From Streptomyces antioxidans (GTDB lineage: Bacteria > Actinomycetota > Actinomycetes > Streptomycetales > Streptomycetaceae), in the NCBI RefSeq assembly GCF_000968685.2, contig NZ_LAKD02000027.1, positions 248,001 through 312,000 of the forward strand: a stretch of DNA of 64,000 nucleotides, read 5' to 3'. Shown piece after piece: positions 40,410-48,789 of this stretch. Position 1 is the stretch's first letter, and each line of letters starts with the position of its first letter. Both the position numbers and the translations under genes were made by a program. A model generated the notes under the pieces. That model made no database searches. It worked only from the letters and a program-made list of their open reading frames with translations, and had not been told where the DNA came from.

Positions 40410-41899
40410 GAGACCTCCCCGGCGGCCGGGGCGGGCAGCACCTGCTGCTGGGGAGGTTGTGCGGACGCCTCCTCGCGCACGGCGCCGTCGAGCCGCCGCA
40501 GCAGGGCGTAGACGACGGCCGCGAGCACCAGGGTCACCACCCATCCCAGCCCGTTGGACCCGATCCAGCTGTGGGCGAACGGCCCGGAGAACCACACGTC
40601 GGTGGCGCTGGTGCTGGCCTCGGTGAACAGCAGGCCCACCACGATGGCCGCCGCCCAGGCGATCATCGCGGCCCAGGCGACCCCGCCCCGGAACCAGTAG
40701 CGGCTGGAGCGTCCGACGTCCATCAGGGCCGCGCCGTCGTAGGACCGGCGGAGTATCAGGTCGACCGCGAAGACGCCCACCCAGGCGTTGATGGGGACGG
40801 CGAGGAGGGTGAGGAAGGTGATGAACGGGCCGTAGAAGTCCTTGGCGATCAGGATGAAGTAGATCCCGCCCGCGAAGGTGACCACCACGTCCAGGCCGAC
40901 GGCGAGGGTGCGCCGGACCCGTATCCCCAGGGTGATCATGGTGAGTCCGGCCGAGTAGACGGACAGGTGGTTGGAGAGCAGCAGTCCGCCGAACGCGGCG
41001 ATCAGATACGGGATGGACATCCACGAGGGCAGCATCGTGTTGATCGCCGAGACGGGGTCGGAGGCGGAGGCCAGATCGGGTTCCCCCGCCGCGAGGAGCG
41101 AGCCCAGCGAGATCAGCACCACCAGCGGGATACCGGCGCCGAACGCGGAAGCGGCCACCAGCCTGCCACCGGGAATCCGGCGGGGCAGGTAACGGGCGTA
41201 GTCGGCACCGGTGTTGGCCCAGCCGATCCCCGTTCCGGCGGCGATCATGCCGACGCCCACGACCATCGAGCTCACCGGCCCGACCGGGGCGTGGAAGACC
41301 TTGCCCCAGTCCACGGTGGCGGCGAGAAAGCCGATCACGACCAGGTTGAGCAGCCCGAAGACATAGCTGGCCCATCTGTTGATCCACATGATGGTGGCGT
41401 GGCCCAGGCCGCTGATCAGCAGGGTGCAGCCGATGAAGACCAGCAGACACACCACGGTGAGGACGCTGTTCCGCCGGATGCCGAAGGCCACGTCGAGCAG
41501 CGCCAGCAGGGCGAAGGCGGCCGTGGTGGTGTTGATGGTCTCCCAGCCGAGCCGGCTCAGCCAGGTGACCAGGGTGGGCCCCGCGTTGCCACGGACCCCG
41601 AACACCGCGCGGGAGAGGGTGAGGGCGGGTGCTCCGCCCCGCTTTCCGGCGATGCTGAGGGCGCCCACCAGGGCGAAGGAGCCGAAGGACCCGAGGATGG
41701 CCACGACGGCCGCCTGCCAGATGTTCAGGCCGCGGAAGCTGACCAGGGCCGCGCCGAGCGGCAGACCGAGGATGCTGATGTTCGCGGCGAACCAGGTCCA
41801 GAACATCTGGCTCGCATGGCCGTGGCGCTCGGCGTCGGGAACCGGCTCGATGCCTCTGGTCTCCACGGAGCCGACGCGGTCGTTCTCTGAAGCCGCCAT
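40406..41899 (-). CDS. NCS1-family purine/cytosine-type permease
   Basis: I start at ATG 41899; the extra 62 codons upstream are not protein-like. The 497-residue protein has about 12 membrane helices, beginning MFWTWFAANISILGLPLGAAL, the typical first helix of NCS1 cytosine permeases. GTGIGWANTGADYARYLPRR and PSWMSIPYLIAAFGGLLLSNHLSVYSAGL are further family regions. NCS1 carriers take up nucleobases, nucleosides, hydantoins or vitamins with protons or sodium. Its stop overlaps the kinase start, so transport and phosphorylation are tightly linked. Confidence 0.93.
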   Translation of the reverse strand: MAASENDRVGSVETRGIEPVPDAERHGHASQMFWTWFAANISILGLPLGAALVSFRGLNIWQAAVVAILGSFGSFALVGALSIAGKRGGAPALTLSRAVFGVRGNAGPTLVTWLSRLGWETINTTTAAFALLALLDVAFGIRRNSVLTVVCLLVFIGCTLLISGLGHATIMWINRWASYVFGLLNLVVIGFLAATVDWGKVFHAPVGPVSSMVVGVGMIAAGTGIGWANTGADYARYLPRRIPGGRLVAASAFGAGIPLVVLISLGSLLAAGEPDLASASDPVSAINTMLPSWMSIPYLIAAFGGLLLSNHLSVYSAGLTMITLGIRVRRTLAVGLDVVVTFAGGIYFILIAKDFYGPFITFLTLLAVPINAWVGVFAVDLILRRSYDGAALMDVGRSSRYWFRGGVAWAAMIAWAAAIVVGLLFTEASTSATDVWFSGPFAHSWIGSNGLGWVVTLVLAAVVYALLRRLDGAVREEASAQPPQQQVLPAPAAGEVS

Positions 41900-41960
41900 G
41901 GTGGTACCTGTCTTTCTGTCCGGGGGCACTCCGGTGCGGATGTGGGGGCGGGGGTGTGGG

Positions 41961-42968
41961 TCACTCGGCCGTGTCGGCGCGCAGTGCGAGCAGGGCCTTG
42001 GCCAGCGGTTCCAGGTGGAGGTCGTTGACCGAGCGCAGGGTGGCGAGGGCGTCGTCGGGCAGCGCCGAGGCGCCGCCGACGGCACCGGCTATGGCGCCCG
42101 CGATGGCGCCGATGGTGTCGCAGTCGCCGCCGAGGTTGGCCGCCAGCAGGCAGGCCCGCCAGGGCTCGCCCTCGGCGAGGGCCAGCACGGCGAAGGCGGC
42201 GGGGACCGACTCCTGGCTGGCGACGCTGGTGCCGACCAGGTCGCAGACGCGGTCCAGGGCCTGCCGCTCGGGCAGTCCGCGGACCAGGTCCACGGCCCAG
42301 CCGATGCGGGTGGCGATATCGGCCCCGGCGACCCAGTGGCCGCGTTCGGCGCCGGCGGCGGCCACCGTGATCGCCGCGCCGATGGCGTCCTCCAGATCGC
42401 CGCCGTCGACGCCACGGCTCACCGCGGCGGCCACGGCGGCGGCGGAGGCGATGCCGATGGAGGTGTCATGGGTGACCTGGCACGCCTCCGCGACCCGGTC
42501 CAGGAAGGGCTCCAGCGGTGTGTCGGGGAAGGCGACGCCGACCGGGGTGATCCGCATGGCCGCACCGTTGGTGGCACCGGACTTGCCCGCCTCCTCCGGC
42601 GGCACACCGCGGGACACCGCCTCCAGGGCGGCCTTGGTGGAGGGGCCGAGCAGATCGAAGGAGCCCTTGGCCTTCATGGCGCGCTCCCACTCCAGGAGTT
42701 CCTGGGCGAGCCGCAGCGGTTCGATCCGGCCGCCGGACCCGGTCAGCAGCCCGCCGACGATGACGGCCTGGTCGGTGTCGTCCGTGACCGAACCGGCGGG
42801 CATTCCGGCGCTCACCGGGTTGTCCTCCGGGCCGGGTTCGAAATCGGTGACGGTGCCGAACCGGGCGACGATGGACCGCCGGGACATGATCTGGGTGGGC
42901 ATGCCGAGGGCATCGCCCATCGCCAGGCCGTAGAGGGCGCCGAGCGCTCGGTCGTGCTGGTGGTTCAT
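41961..42968 (-). CDS. ADP-ribosylglycohydrolase family protein
   Basis: The 335-residue all-helical protein shows the family's two-magnesium site: GALYGLAMGDALG (10-22), T62-D63-D64-T65-D66 in VTDDTDQ, and G280-G281-D282-C283-D284-T285 in NLGGDCDTIGAIAGAIAGA. Family members cleave ADP-ribose from arginine, serine or dinitrogenase reductase, or hydrolyse free ADP-ribose-like N-glycosides. Encoded between a GntR regulator and an NCS1 permease/kinase pair, it more likely hydrolyses a small N-riboside imported by the permease than a protein modification. ATG 42968 follows AGGAAG. Confidence 0.93.
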   Translation of the reverse strand: MNHQHDRALGALYGLAMGDALGMPTQIMSRRSIVARFGTVTDFEPGPEDNPVSAGMPAGSVTDDTDQAVIVGGLLTGSGGRIEPLRLAQELLEWERAMKAKGSFDLLGPSTKAALEAVSRGVPPEEAGKSGATNGAAMRITPVGVAFPDTPLEPFLDRVAEACQVTHDTSIGIASAAAVAAAVSRGVDGGDLEDAIGAAITVAAAGAERGHWVAGADIATRIGWAVDLVRGLPERQALDRVCDLVGTSVASQESVPAAFAVLALAEGEPWRACLLAANLGGDCDTIGAIAGAIAGAVGGASALPDDALATLRSVNDLHLEPLAKALLALRADTAE

Positions 42969-43039
42969 TCGGACTTCCTGTCAGTGCGCGGAGGCGCGGG
43001 TACGTCGGGCTCGGGCGGGCGCGGGCGTGGCGGGCGGTC

Positions 43040-43780
43040 TCACTCGCCGCCGCCCAGGGCCGTCTCGTCGGGGCTCTCGCCGAAGCCGAGGTGCAGCTGG
43101 AAGCGGGCGGGGTCCAGGAGGCTGGTCACCTGCTCGACGATCCGGCCGTCGGCCCCGCGGCTGACCCGGCGGGTGTTGAGCCAGACCTCGCCCACCTGGC
43201 GGCGGAGCAAGGTGGCCTCGTCGGCTGCCAGTTGGCGCACGGACGCCCACTCGTCCCCGTGGGTGGCACGGATGCCGACCGCTGCGAGGGTCTTGGTCAG
43301 CGAGCCGTCGAGGAGCCCGCCCACGGGGGTGTCCGCCAGGGCCGGGACCATGGGCACCCGGCTGCGCTCCAGCGCGACCGGAGTGCCCTCGGGCAGCACC
43401 CGCAACCGGTCGAGCGCCATGAACTCAACGCCCTCGATGCCCAGTTCACCGGCCAGCCGGGCGTCGCGCACCGCTTCGAGCCTGAGCACCTCGGTGGTGA
43501 TCTGGGCTCCCTGGTCGGCCAGTGCCCTGGTCCAGCCCAGCCGGTTGTCCAGCAGGCCGCCGTCGAAGGTGACGAACGAGCCGACGCCCGCGTGGGTGGA
43601 GATCAGCCCCTGCTTGCTGAGCTCGTCCAGCGCCTGGCGGACGGTGGCCCTGCTGACCGCGAAGCGCCGGGTGAGCGCGTGTTCACCGGGCAGCCTGGTG
43701 CCCGGTTCCAGGGCCCCGCTGTGGATCTCACGGGCCAGGACGCGGGCGATGCGCTGATGCTTGAGGACCTGTTTAGGCAT
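43040..43780 (-). CDS. GntR/HutC-family transcriptional regulator
   Basis: The 246-residue protein has a GntR winged helix (5-72: VLKHQRIARVLAREIHSGALEPGTRLPGEHALTRRFAVSRATVRQALDELSKQGLI) and a UTRA effector domain (about 95-235, including LRLEAVRDARLAGELGIEGVEFMALDRLRVLPEGTPVALERSRVP). HutC-type proteins repress uptake operons and are released by a pathway metabolite. It is the first gene of the ADP-ribosylglycohydrolase-permease-kinase unit. A palindrome lies 23 bases upstream of its start. Confidence 0.94.
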   Translation of the reverse strand: MPKQVLKHQRIARVLAREIHSGALEPGTRLPGEHALTRRFAVSRATVRQALDELSKQGLISTHAGVGSFVTFDGGLLDNRLGWTRALADQGAQITTEVLRLEAVRDARLAGELGIEGVEFMALDRLRVLPEGTPVALERSRVPMVPALADTPVGGLLDGSLTKTLAAVGIRATHGDEWASVRQLAADEATLLRRQVGEVWLNTRRVSRGADGRIVEQVTSLLDPARFQLHLGFGESPDETALGGGE

Positions 43781-43802
43781 GTCCGGACGTTAGCCATACA
43801 TG

Positions 43803-43818
43803 TTTAGTCCTGTCTAGA
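43803..43818. promoter_or_regulatory. Candidate GntR operator
   Basis: TTTAGTCCTGTCTAGA is an imperfect 16-base palindrome (T-TAG-C--G-CTA-A symmetric), 23 bases upstream of the GntR start. HutC-subfamily sites have this length and symmetry. Confidence 0.55.
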
Positions 43819-43873
43819 GGCGCATGCACTCGAATCGGGAACTGATCACTTTCAGGTGAGGGCAGCGGGAAGG

Positions 43874-43913
43874 CCGATGGCACGGCCCGCCACAGAGCGG
43901 GCCGTGCCATCGG
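43874..43913. terminator. 17-base-pair hairpin after the alpha/beta hydrolase gene
   Basis: CCGATGGCACGGCCCGC (43874-43890) pairs perfectly with 43897-43913 around a 6-base loop, 22 bases beyond the hydrolase stop. It insulates the GntR promoter from it. Confidence 0.85.
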
Positions 43914-43935
43914 TGGGCAACGGGCGGGAGCCTGG

Positions 43936-44670
43936 TCAGGCCACGTCGTGCAGGATCGCCGCCAGCTCACCGGGCCGGTCGAACATCGGCCAGTGCCAGC
44001 CGGGCAGTTCCCGGTACGCCCACCCCTCGGTCGCCATGTGGCGGAACGCCGGGACGACACCGATCCGCGCCCGGACCTCCGCCACCGGGAAGCTGCACAG
44101 CACATGCAGCCGTGGCAGCTCCTCCCAGGCCTCGGTCAGCCGGACCGGGGTGGTGGCGGTGGCCCACGGCTGCGGCACCGACAGCCCCACCAGCCGTTCG
44201 AGCACGTCATCCGGCAGCCCGGGCGCCTCGGAGGCCAGCCGCCGCCACGGCGGGGGCGGCAGCCGCCAGCCGTCCCCCTTCGTACGGACCAGCTCGGCGT
44301 TGCGCGACTGCTCCTCCGGCGGGGTGAACTCCAGGTGGGACATTCCGTCCGGCAGCGGTCCGCTGTCGATGAACACCAGGCGGCCGATCCGGTCCGGCAT
44401 CCGGTCCGCCACGCTCGGGACCACCACCGCACCGGCATAGCTGTGCCCGACCAACACCACATCGTGCAGGTCCTCGTAGCGGATCAGGTTGAGCACATCG
44501 GTGATGTGGGTCTCCAGGTCGGTGTCCGGCCGGGCCAGGTGCGCCCGTTCGCCCATCCCGGTCAGGCTGAGGGAGTGGACGTCGTGTCCACGGCCGCGCA
44601 GGTCATCCGCCACCGGGCGCCAGGCCCAGGCCCCGAGCCAGAACCCGGGAAGAAGTACGTAGGTTGCCAT
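43936..44670 (-). CDS. Alpha/beta hydrolase
   Basis: The 244-residue esterase-like protein starts MATYVLLPGFWLGAWAWRPVADDLRGRGHDVHSLSLTGMG (oxyanion-hole region). The nucleophile is S77 in VGHSYAG, the acid is probably in VLCSFPVAEVR, and the His is in LPGWHWPMFDRP. This branch includes salicylate-esterase and hydroxynitrile-lyase-like enzymes. It diverges from a WYL regulator across 64 bases with two palindromes, suggesting control by that protein. The start ATG 44670 has no clear ribosome-binding site. Confidence 0.9.
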   Translation of the reverse strand: MATYVLLPGFWLGAWAWRPVADDLRGRGHDVHSLSLTGMGERAHLARPDTDLETHITDVLNLIRYEDLHDVVLVGHSYAGAVVVPSVADRMPDRIGRLVFIDSGPLPDGMSHLEFTPPEEQSRNAELVRTKGDGWRLPPPPWRRLASEAPGLPDDVLERLVGLSVPQPWATATTPVRLTEAWEELPRLHVLCSFPVAEVRARIGVVPAFRHMATEGWAYRELPGWHWPMFDRPGELAAILHDVA

Positions 44671-44690
44671 GGCTCAGACGCTAGGAGGGT

Positions 44691-44725
44691 TACCGGACAG
44701 GATCCGCCCGGTATTCGCGGAATAC
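44691..44725. promoter_or_regulatory. Two palindromes in the hydrolase/WYL divergent promoter
   Basis: GTATTCGCGGAATAC (44711-44725) is a perfect 15-base palindrome ending 9 bases before the WYL start. TACCGG (44691-44696) and CCGGTA (44708-44713) form a second inverted repeat overlapping it. Both are placed to control the two divergent genes. Confidence 0.55.
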
Positions 44726-44734
44726 TTGCCCGGT

Positions 44735-45760
44735 ATGAACCGACCGACCGCCCGGGTGCTCGCACTGCTGGAGATCCTCCAGGCCGGTGGCACCCGTACC
44801 GTCGCCGAGCTGGCCGCCCGGCTCGGTGTGGACGAGCGCACCGTCCGCCGCTATGTCGGCCAGCTGATCGACCTGGACGTCCCGGTCCGGTCGGTGCGCG
44901 GCCGCTACGGCGGGTACCGGCTCGCGCCCGGCTATCGGATGCCACCGCTGATGCTCACCGACGAGGAGGCGCTGGCCGTGCTGCTCGGCCTGGTCGCGGG
45001 CCGCCGGGCCGGGCTGGTGACCACGTCCGTCGCGGCGGCGGAGAGCGCCGCGGCCAAGGTGCGCCGGGTGCTGCCCGAGGCGCTCGGCCGCCGACTGGAC
45101 GCCCTGCTGGCGACCGCGGACTTCACCGCACCGGCCCGTCCCATGGTCGTCCCGGAGACCGGGGTGCTGCTGTTGCTCGCGGAGGCGGCGCGGGACCGCC
45201 GGCCCGTCGCCATCGGCTACACCGCCTGGAAGGGGCGGCGCAGTGAGCGCACGGTGCGTCCGTACGGGGTCGTCGCGCACTCCGGGCGCTGGTATGTGAC
45301 GGGGGCGGACTCGGCCAGCGGCGAGGTGCGCATGTTCCGGCTGGACCGGATCGAGACGGCCTCGGTGCTACCGGGCTCGTTCGATGTGCCCGAGGGGTTC
45401 GACCCGGCCGCGCGGGTGCTGGCCGGGCTGGCCGGGGTGCCGTATGCGCACGAGGTGTCGCTCCGGGTCCGGGGCACGGCCGATGAGGTCCGCCACCGGC
45501 TCCCGCCCGGGCTCGCCACCGTGCGGGAGCTCCCGGCCGGCCCGGCGCGGGACGCCGCCGCTGACTCCGGGGCGGCGGAAGGCAGCGGATGGGTACAAGT
45601 CGAGCTGCGGACCGAGCGGCTGGAGTGGGTACCCTCCGTACTCGCCTGGCTGGACCTCCCGTTCGTGATCGAGCGTCCGGACGCGCTGCGCGACCATGTG
45701 CGCGCCCTGGCCCGCCGACTCACCGTGTGCGCCGAGGCGACCGCCGATGCCACCGAGTGA
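44735..45760 (+). CDS. WYL-domain transcriptional regulator (YafY type)
   Basis: ATG 44735 gives 341 residues. An N-terminal HTH_11 domain (1-60: RVLALLEILQAGGTRTVAELAARLGVDERTVRRYVGQLIDLDVPVRSVRGRYGGYRLAPG) is followed by a WYL domain (~140-225: PVAIGYTAWKGRRSERTVRPYGVVAHSGRWYVTGADSASGEVRMFRLDRI) and a WCX C-terminal extension. WYL domains bind nucleic acid or nucleotide-like ligands. The protein probably regulates the divergent hydrolase gene. Confidence 0.94.
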   Translation: MNRPTARVLALLEILQAGGTRTVAELAARLGVDERTVRRYVGQLIDLDVPVRSVRGRYGGYRLAPGYRMPPLMLTDEEALAVLLGLVAGRRAGLVTTSVAAAESAAAKVRRVLPEALGRRLDALLATADFTAPARPMVVPETGVLLLLAEAARDRRPVAIGYTAWKGRRSERTVRPYGVVAHSGRWYVTGADSASGEVRMFRLDRIETASVLPGSFDVPEGFDPAARVLAGLAGVPYAHEVSLRVRGTADEVRHRLPPGLATVRELPAGPARDAAADSGAAEGSGWVQVELRTERLEWVPSVLAWLDLPFVIERPDALRDHVRALARRLTVCAEATADATE

Positions 45761-45778
45761 CACCGGATCCTTCGGACA

Positions 45779-45796
45779 CACCGGGCCGTGCCGGTG
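45779..45796. terminator. Short hairpin between WYL and desulfhydrase genes
   Basis: CACCGG-GCCGTG-CCGGTG forms a 6-base stem between the convergent stops. It is weak but well placed. Confidence 0.4.
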
Positions 45797-45802
45797 CGGC
45801 GC

Positions 45803-46840
45803 TCAGCCGCCGGGCCACCGTACGGCGGTGTCGGCCACGGCGGAGCGCGCCCGCTCCAGGGTTTCGGTGTGCCCGAACAGGCCCGGCAGTCCGCCGGTGT
45901 GTATGAAGACCGTGCGCTGCCCCGGGCGCACCTGGCCGTCGCGGACGGCCGCGATGAGACCGGCCAGGGCGCGCCCGGTGTAGATGGGGTCGAGAACGAT
46001 GCCCTCGGTGCGGGCCGCCGTGGTGATGGCGTCCATGACCGGCTCGGTGAGCGCGGAGTAGCCGGGCCCGACCTGGTCCAGCCGCAGCCGCAGCGATGTG
46101 GCCAGGGGCTGTCCCGCCAGCCCCTGGACCAGGTCGCCGACGGTGTGCTCAGGGTCGGCGACGGCCCCGCAGTGCACCCCCAGCACCCGCTCGGCACCGA
46201 GGGTGTGGACGAGACCGGCCATGGTGCCGCCCGATCCGACCGCCACCACCGCCGTGGCCAAGTCCGGTTCCTGTACCAGGAGTTCCGTCCCCGCCGCGGC
46301 ATAGCCCCGGGCGCCCAGCACACTGGAGCCGCCGAAGGGGATCACCGCGGGCCGGTCGCCGCGCTCGCGCAGGTTTCGGGCCACGTCCTCGACGGCCGCC
46401 GCGAGTTCCGCCTCGCTCACCTCGCCCGCCCATACGACGCGGGCGCCGAAGAGACCGTCGAGCGCGATGTTGCCGGTCATCCCCTCGCTCGGCGCACCGG
46501 CGAGGACGAGGACCACGTCCATGCCCAGCCGGGCCCCGGCCGCGGCCGTCAGACGGGCGTGGTTGCTCTGGGCGGCCCCGCTGGTCACCAGGGTGGTGGC
46601 GGCCCCGGCACGGGCGGCCCCGGCCGTCCACTCCAGCTTGCGGACCTTGTTGCCCCCGCCGCCCAGCCCGATCAGATCGTCACGCTTGACCCATAGGTCA
46701 CCGGGCTCCAGCCCGATGGCACGCGCCAGGCGCGGCGCGGCCTCCAGCGGTGTGGGCCGACTCATCAACTCGGCCCGCATGGTGTCCTGGTCCTGCGCGT
46801 TGTCCTGGTCCTGCGGGGTGTCCTGACGCTCTTCTGACAC
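45803..46840 (-). CDS. PLP-dependent D-cysteine desulfhydrase / ACC deaminase family
   Basis: I start at GTG 46840, with GGAAGG 8 bases upstream, giving 345 residues. The fold type II PLP enzyme has the Schiff-base lysine K65 in GGGGNKVRKLEW, phosphate-binding VGSGGTMAGL, and FIHTGGLPGLFG near the C-terminus. It either deaminates 1-aminocyclopropane-1-carboxylate or desulfurates D-cysteine. The two are hard to tell apart by eye, but the RDDLIGLGGGGNK stretch fits the D-cysteine branch. It follows the HxlR gene by 50 bases on the same strand, so it may share its promoter. Confidence 0.9.
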   Translation of the reverse strand: MSEERQDTPQDQDNAQDQDTMRAELMSRPTPLEAAPRLARAIGLEPGDLWVKRDDLIGLGGGGNKVRKLEWTAGAARAGAATTLVTSGAAQSNHARLTAAAGARLGMDVVLVLAGAPSEGMTGNIALDGLFGARVVWAGEVSEAELAAAVEDVARNLRERGDRPAVIPFGGSSVLGARGYAAAGTELLVQEPDLATAVVAVGSGGTMAGLVHTLGAERVLGVHCGAVADPEHTVGDLVQGLAGQPLATSLRLRLDQVGPGYSALTEPVMDAITTAARTEGIVLDPIYTGRALAGLIAAVRDGQVRPGQRTVFIHTGGLPGLFGHTETLERARSAVADTAVRWPGG

Positions 46841-46890
46841 GATCGCCACCTTCCAGCCAGCCTGCAGCATGGAGACTACGTGCCGTTCCT

Positions 46891-47415
46891 CTACTCAGCC
46901 GCGGAGGGGCCGGGCGCGAGGCGCTGCCGCTCGAGCTCGACGTAGCGGGCGCGCATCGCCTCACTCGCGGCCGGGCCCGCGGTGAACACGTACATCTCGC
47001 TGTCGTCGAGGCTCCGGCCGGTGCGCGCGTCCACCACGACGGGATGGGCCTCCTCACCGGTGCGGGCGTCGACCAGGATCATGGCGCGCTCCTCCGGCGC
47101 GAGGTGCTGATTGCCCCAGGCGGCCAGCGCGACGACCACGGGGCGCAGCGAGCGGCCGCGCTCGGTCAGCACGTACTCATGGCGCACCGGGTTGGTCTGG
47201 TAGGGGCGCCGCTCCAGGAGGCCGTCCGCCACCAGGGTCTTCAGCCGTGTGGTGAGCATGCTGGTGGAGATGTTCAGGCTCTGCTGGAACTGGTCGAAGC
47301 GGGTATAGCCGTCGAAGGCGTCATGGAGGATCAGCAGCGTCCACCACTCCCCCACGTGCTGAACCGTGGTCGACAGCGGGCACTCACGGTCCTCCAGCCT
47401 GATCCGGCTTGCCAT
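46891..47415 (-). CDS. HxlR-family winged-helix regulator
   Basis: The 174-residue protein begins MASRIRLEDRECPLSTTVQHVGEWWTLLILHDAFDGYTRFDQFQQSLNISTSMLTTRLKTLVADGLLERRPYQTNPVRHEYVLTERG, a full HxlR domain with the conserved N-terminal Cys (C12) that in this family can sense quinones or electrophiles. An extra ~60-residue tail follows. ATG 47415 has GGGAGGG upstream. It diverges from the SDR-SnoaL pair across an AT-rich operator region and is the likely repressor. Confidence 0.93.
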   Translation of the reverse strand: MASRIRLEDRECPLSTTVQHVGEWWTLLILHDAFDGYTRFDQFQQSLNISTSMLTTRLKTLVADGLLERRPYQTNPVRHEYVLTERGRSLRPVVVALAAWGNQHLAPEERAMILVDARTGEEAHPVVVDARTGRSLDDSEMYVFTAGPAASEAMRARYVELERQRLAPGPSAAE

Positions 47416-47434
47416 TGCGACACCCTCCCGAGTT

Positions 47435-47473
47435 ACTGCTAATGTGAAAGTTACTTGCTTCTATTTTAGCAGT
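47435..47473. promoter_or_regulatory. HxlR divergent operator region
   Basis: ACTGCTAA (47435-47442) and TTAGCAGT (47466-47473) form a perfect inverted repeat, and GTTACT occurs as a direct repeat at 47432 and 47450. The whole AT-rich block lies between the divergent HxlR and SDR genes and ends before the SDR start. Confidence 0.6.
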
Positions 47474-47514
47474 CACAAGGGGTGCGCCCTGCGCGCGCTC
47501 CGGAACGGACAGCC

Positions 47515-48297
47515 TTGCCCACACCCCCCAATGACTCTCTCTCCGGCCGTCGTGCCCTCGTCACCGGTGGCACCAAGGGCAGCGGAGCGGCGATCGCCGC
47601 CCGGCTGCGGACGGCCGGTGCGACCGTACTGGCCACCGCGCGCTCCCGGCCCGAGGACGTCCGCGACGAGGACTTCATCGGCGCCGACCTGACCACGCCG
47701 GAGGGCGCGGAACACATCGCGCGGGAGGCGCGGCGGCGGCTGGGCGGCATGGACATCCTCGTCCATACGCTCGGCGGCTCCGGCGCGCCCGCCGGTGGCT
47801 TCGAGACGGTGTCCGAGGAGATCTGGCAGCAGGAGCTCAACCAGAATCTGCTCGGCGCCGTCCGTCTGGACCGCGCCCTGATCCCGGGCATGATCGAACG
47901 GGGCGGAGGCGTGGTGGTCCATGTCTCCTCGATCCAGCGCCGGATGCCGCTGTGGAACGGCACGCTGGCCTACGCCGCCGCGAAAGCGGCGCTCACCACC
48001 TACAGCAAGGGCCTGGCGAACCAGGTGGCGCCGCTCGGCGTGCGGGTGAACACGGTGTCCCCCGGGTTCATCCAGACCAGCGCGGCCGACGCGCTCATCG
48101 ACCGCATCGCCAAGCGGACCGGTGACCGGGAATCCGCCCTGGCGTCCCTCATGGATGCCCTCGGGGGCATCCCCCTCGGGCGCCCCAACCGGCCCGAAGA
48201 GGTCGCCGAACTCGTCGCCTTCCTCGTCTCCGACCGGGCCTCCGCCATCGTCGGCGCCGAGCACGTCATCGACGGCGGCACGGTACCCGCCGTCTGA
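47515..48297 (+). CDS. Short-chain dehydrogenase/reductase (HxlR-linked)
   Basis: I favour TTG 47515 (GGAACGGA upstream, 260 residues); GTG 47482 is an in-frame alternative with a poorly spaced site. The NAD(P) loop is TGGTKGSG (17-24). The usual NNAG is replaced by HTLGGSG, and catalytic residues S138/S139, Y153 and K157 are in [21 protein letters not shown]. The substituted NNAG marks a distinct SDR branch seen next to HxlR and TetR regulators. A SnoaL-like gene follows 59 bases downstream in the same unit. Confidence 0.92.
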   Translation: MPTPPNDSLSGRRALVTGGTKGSGAAIAARLRTAGATVLATARSRPEDVRDEDFIGADLTTPEGAEHIAREARRRLGGMDILVHTLGGSGAPAGGFETVSEEIWQQELNQNLLGAVRLDRALIPGMIERGGGVVVHVSSIQRRMPLWNGTLAYAAAKAALTTYSKGLANQVAPLGVRVNTVSPGFIQTSAADALIDRIAKRTGDRESALASLMDALGGIPLGRPNRPEEVAELVAFLVSDRASAIVGAEHVIDGGTVPAV

Positions 48298-48356
48298 GCA
48301 CCGTCCCATCCGACCCCGTCCCGAAAATCATCCGCCCCACCATCAGCGAGGCAGCC

Positions 48357-48713
48357 ATGACCGATCACACCACACCCCTCGACGCCGCCGATCTGCCCGA
48401 CACCGTCAAGCGGTACCTGAAGGCACACAACGAACGCGACGTGGCCACGGCCTCGGCCACGCTGGCGCCGGACGCGACGGTCGTCGACGACGGCGGCGTC
48501 TACGAGGGGATCCCCGCCATCGAGCAGTGGCTGGCCCGCGCCACCTCCGAGTTCACCTACACCACCACGTTCCTCGGGGCCGAGCGCGAGGGCCCGGACC
48601 GCTGCACCGTCACCCAGCGGCTGGAGGGCGACTTCCCCGGTGGCACCGTCGACCTCCGCTATCGCTTCACCCTCCATCAGGGCCTGATCAGCCACCTCAC
48701 CATCGCCCCCTGA
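48357..48713 (+). CDS. SnoaL/NTF2-like domain protein
   Basis: The 118-residue protein is a cone-shaped NTF2-like fold: an N-terminal helix DLPDTVKRYLKAHNERDVATASATLAPDATVVDDGGVYEGIPAIEQWLARA, then curved beta strands ending RYRFTLHQGLISHLTIAP. Such proteins bind small hydrophobic ligands and include cyclases, isomerases and dehydratases. It is likely the partner of the preceding SDR under HxlR control. ATG 48357 follows GAGGCAG. Confidence 0.9.
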   Translation: MTDHTTPLDAADLPDTVKRYLKAHNERDVATASATLAPDATVVDDGGVYEGIPAIEQWLARATSEFTYTTTFLGAEREGPDRCTVTQRLEGDFPGGTVDLRYRFTLHQGLISHLTIAP

Positions 48714-48789
48714 GCCGCTTCAGACGCCCTCCACCGCGGGGCCATCGGACACCCGCCCGCACCCGACCGGCCCCGCACGGGGGGTGTGG

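Noticed and set aside
39348..41450. Single 700-residue minus-strand frame covering kinase and part of the permease
   Set aside because: Only the part from 40409 to 39348 reads as a protein family (PfkB). The rest is another frame of the NCS1 permease gene.
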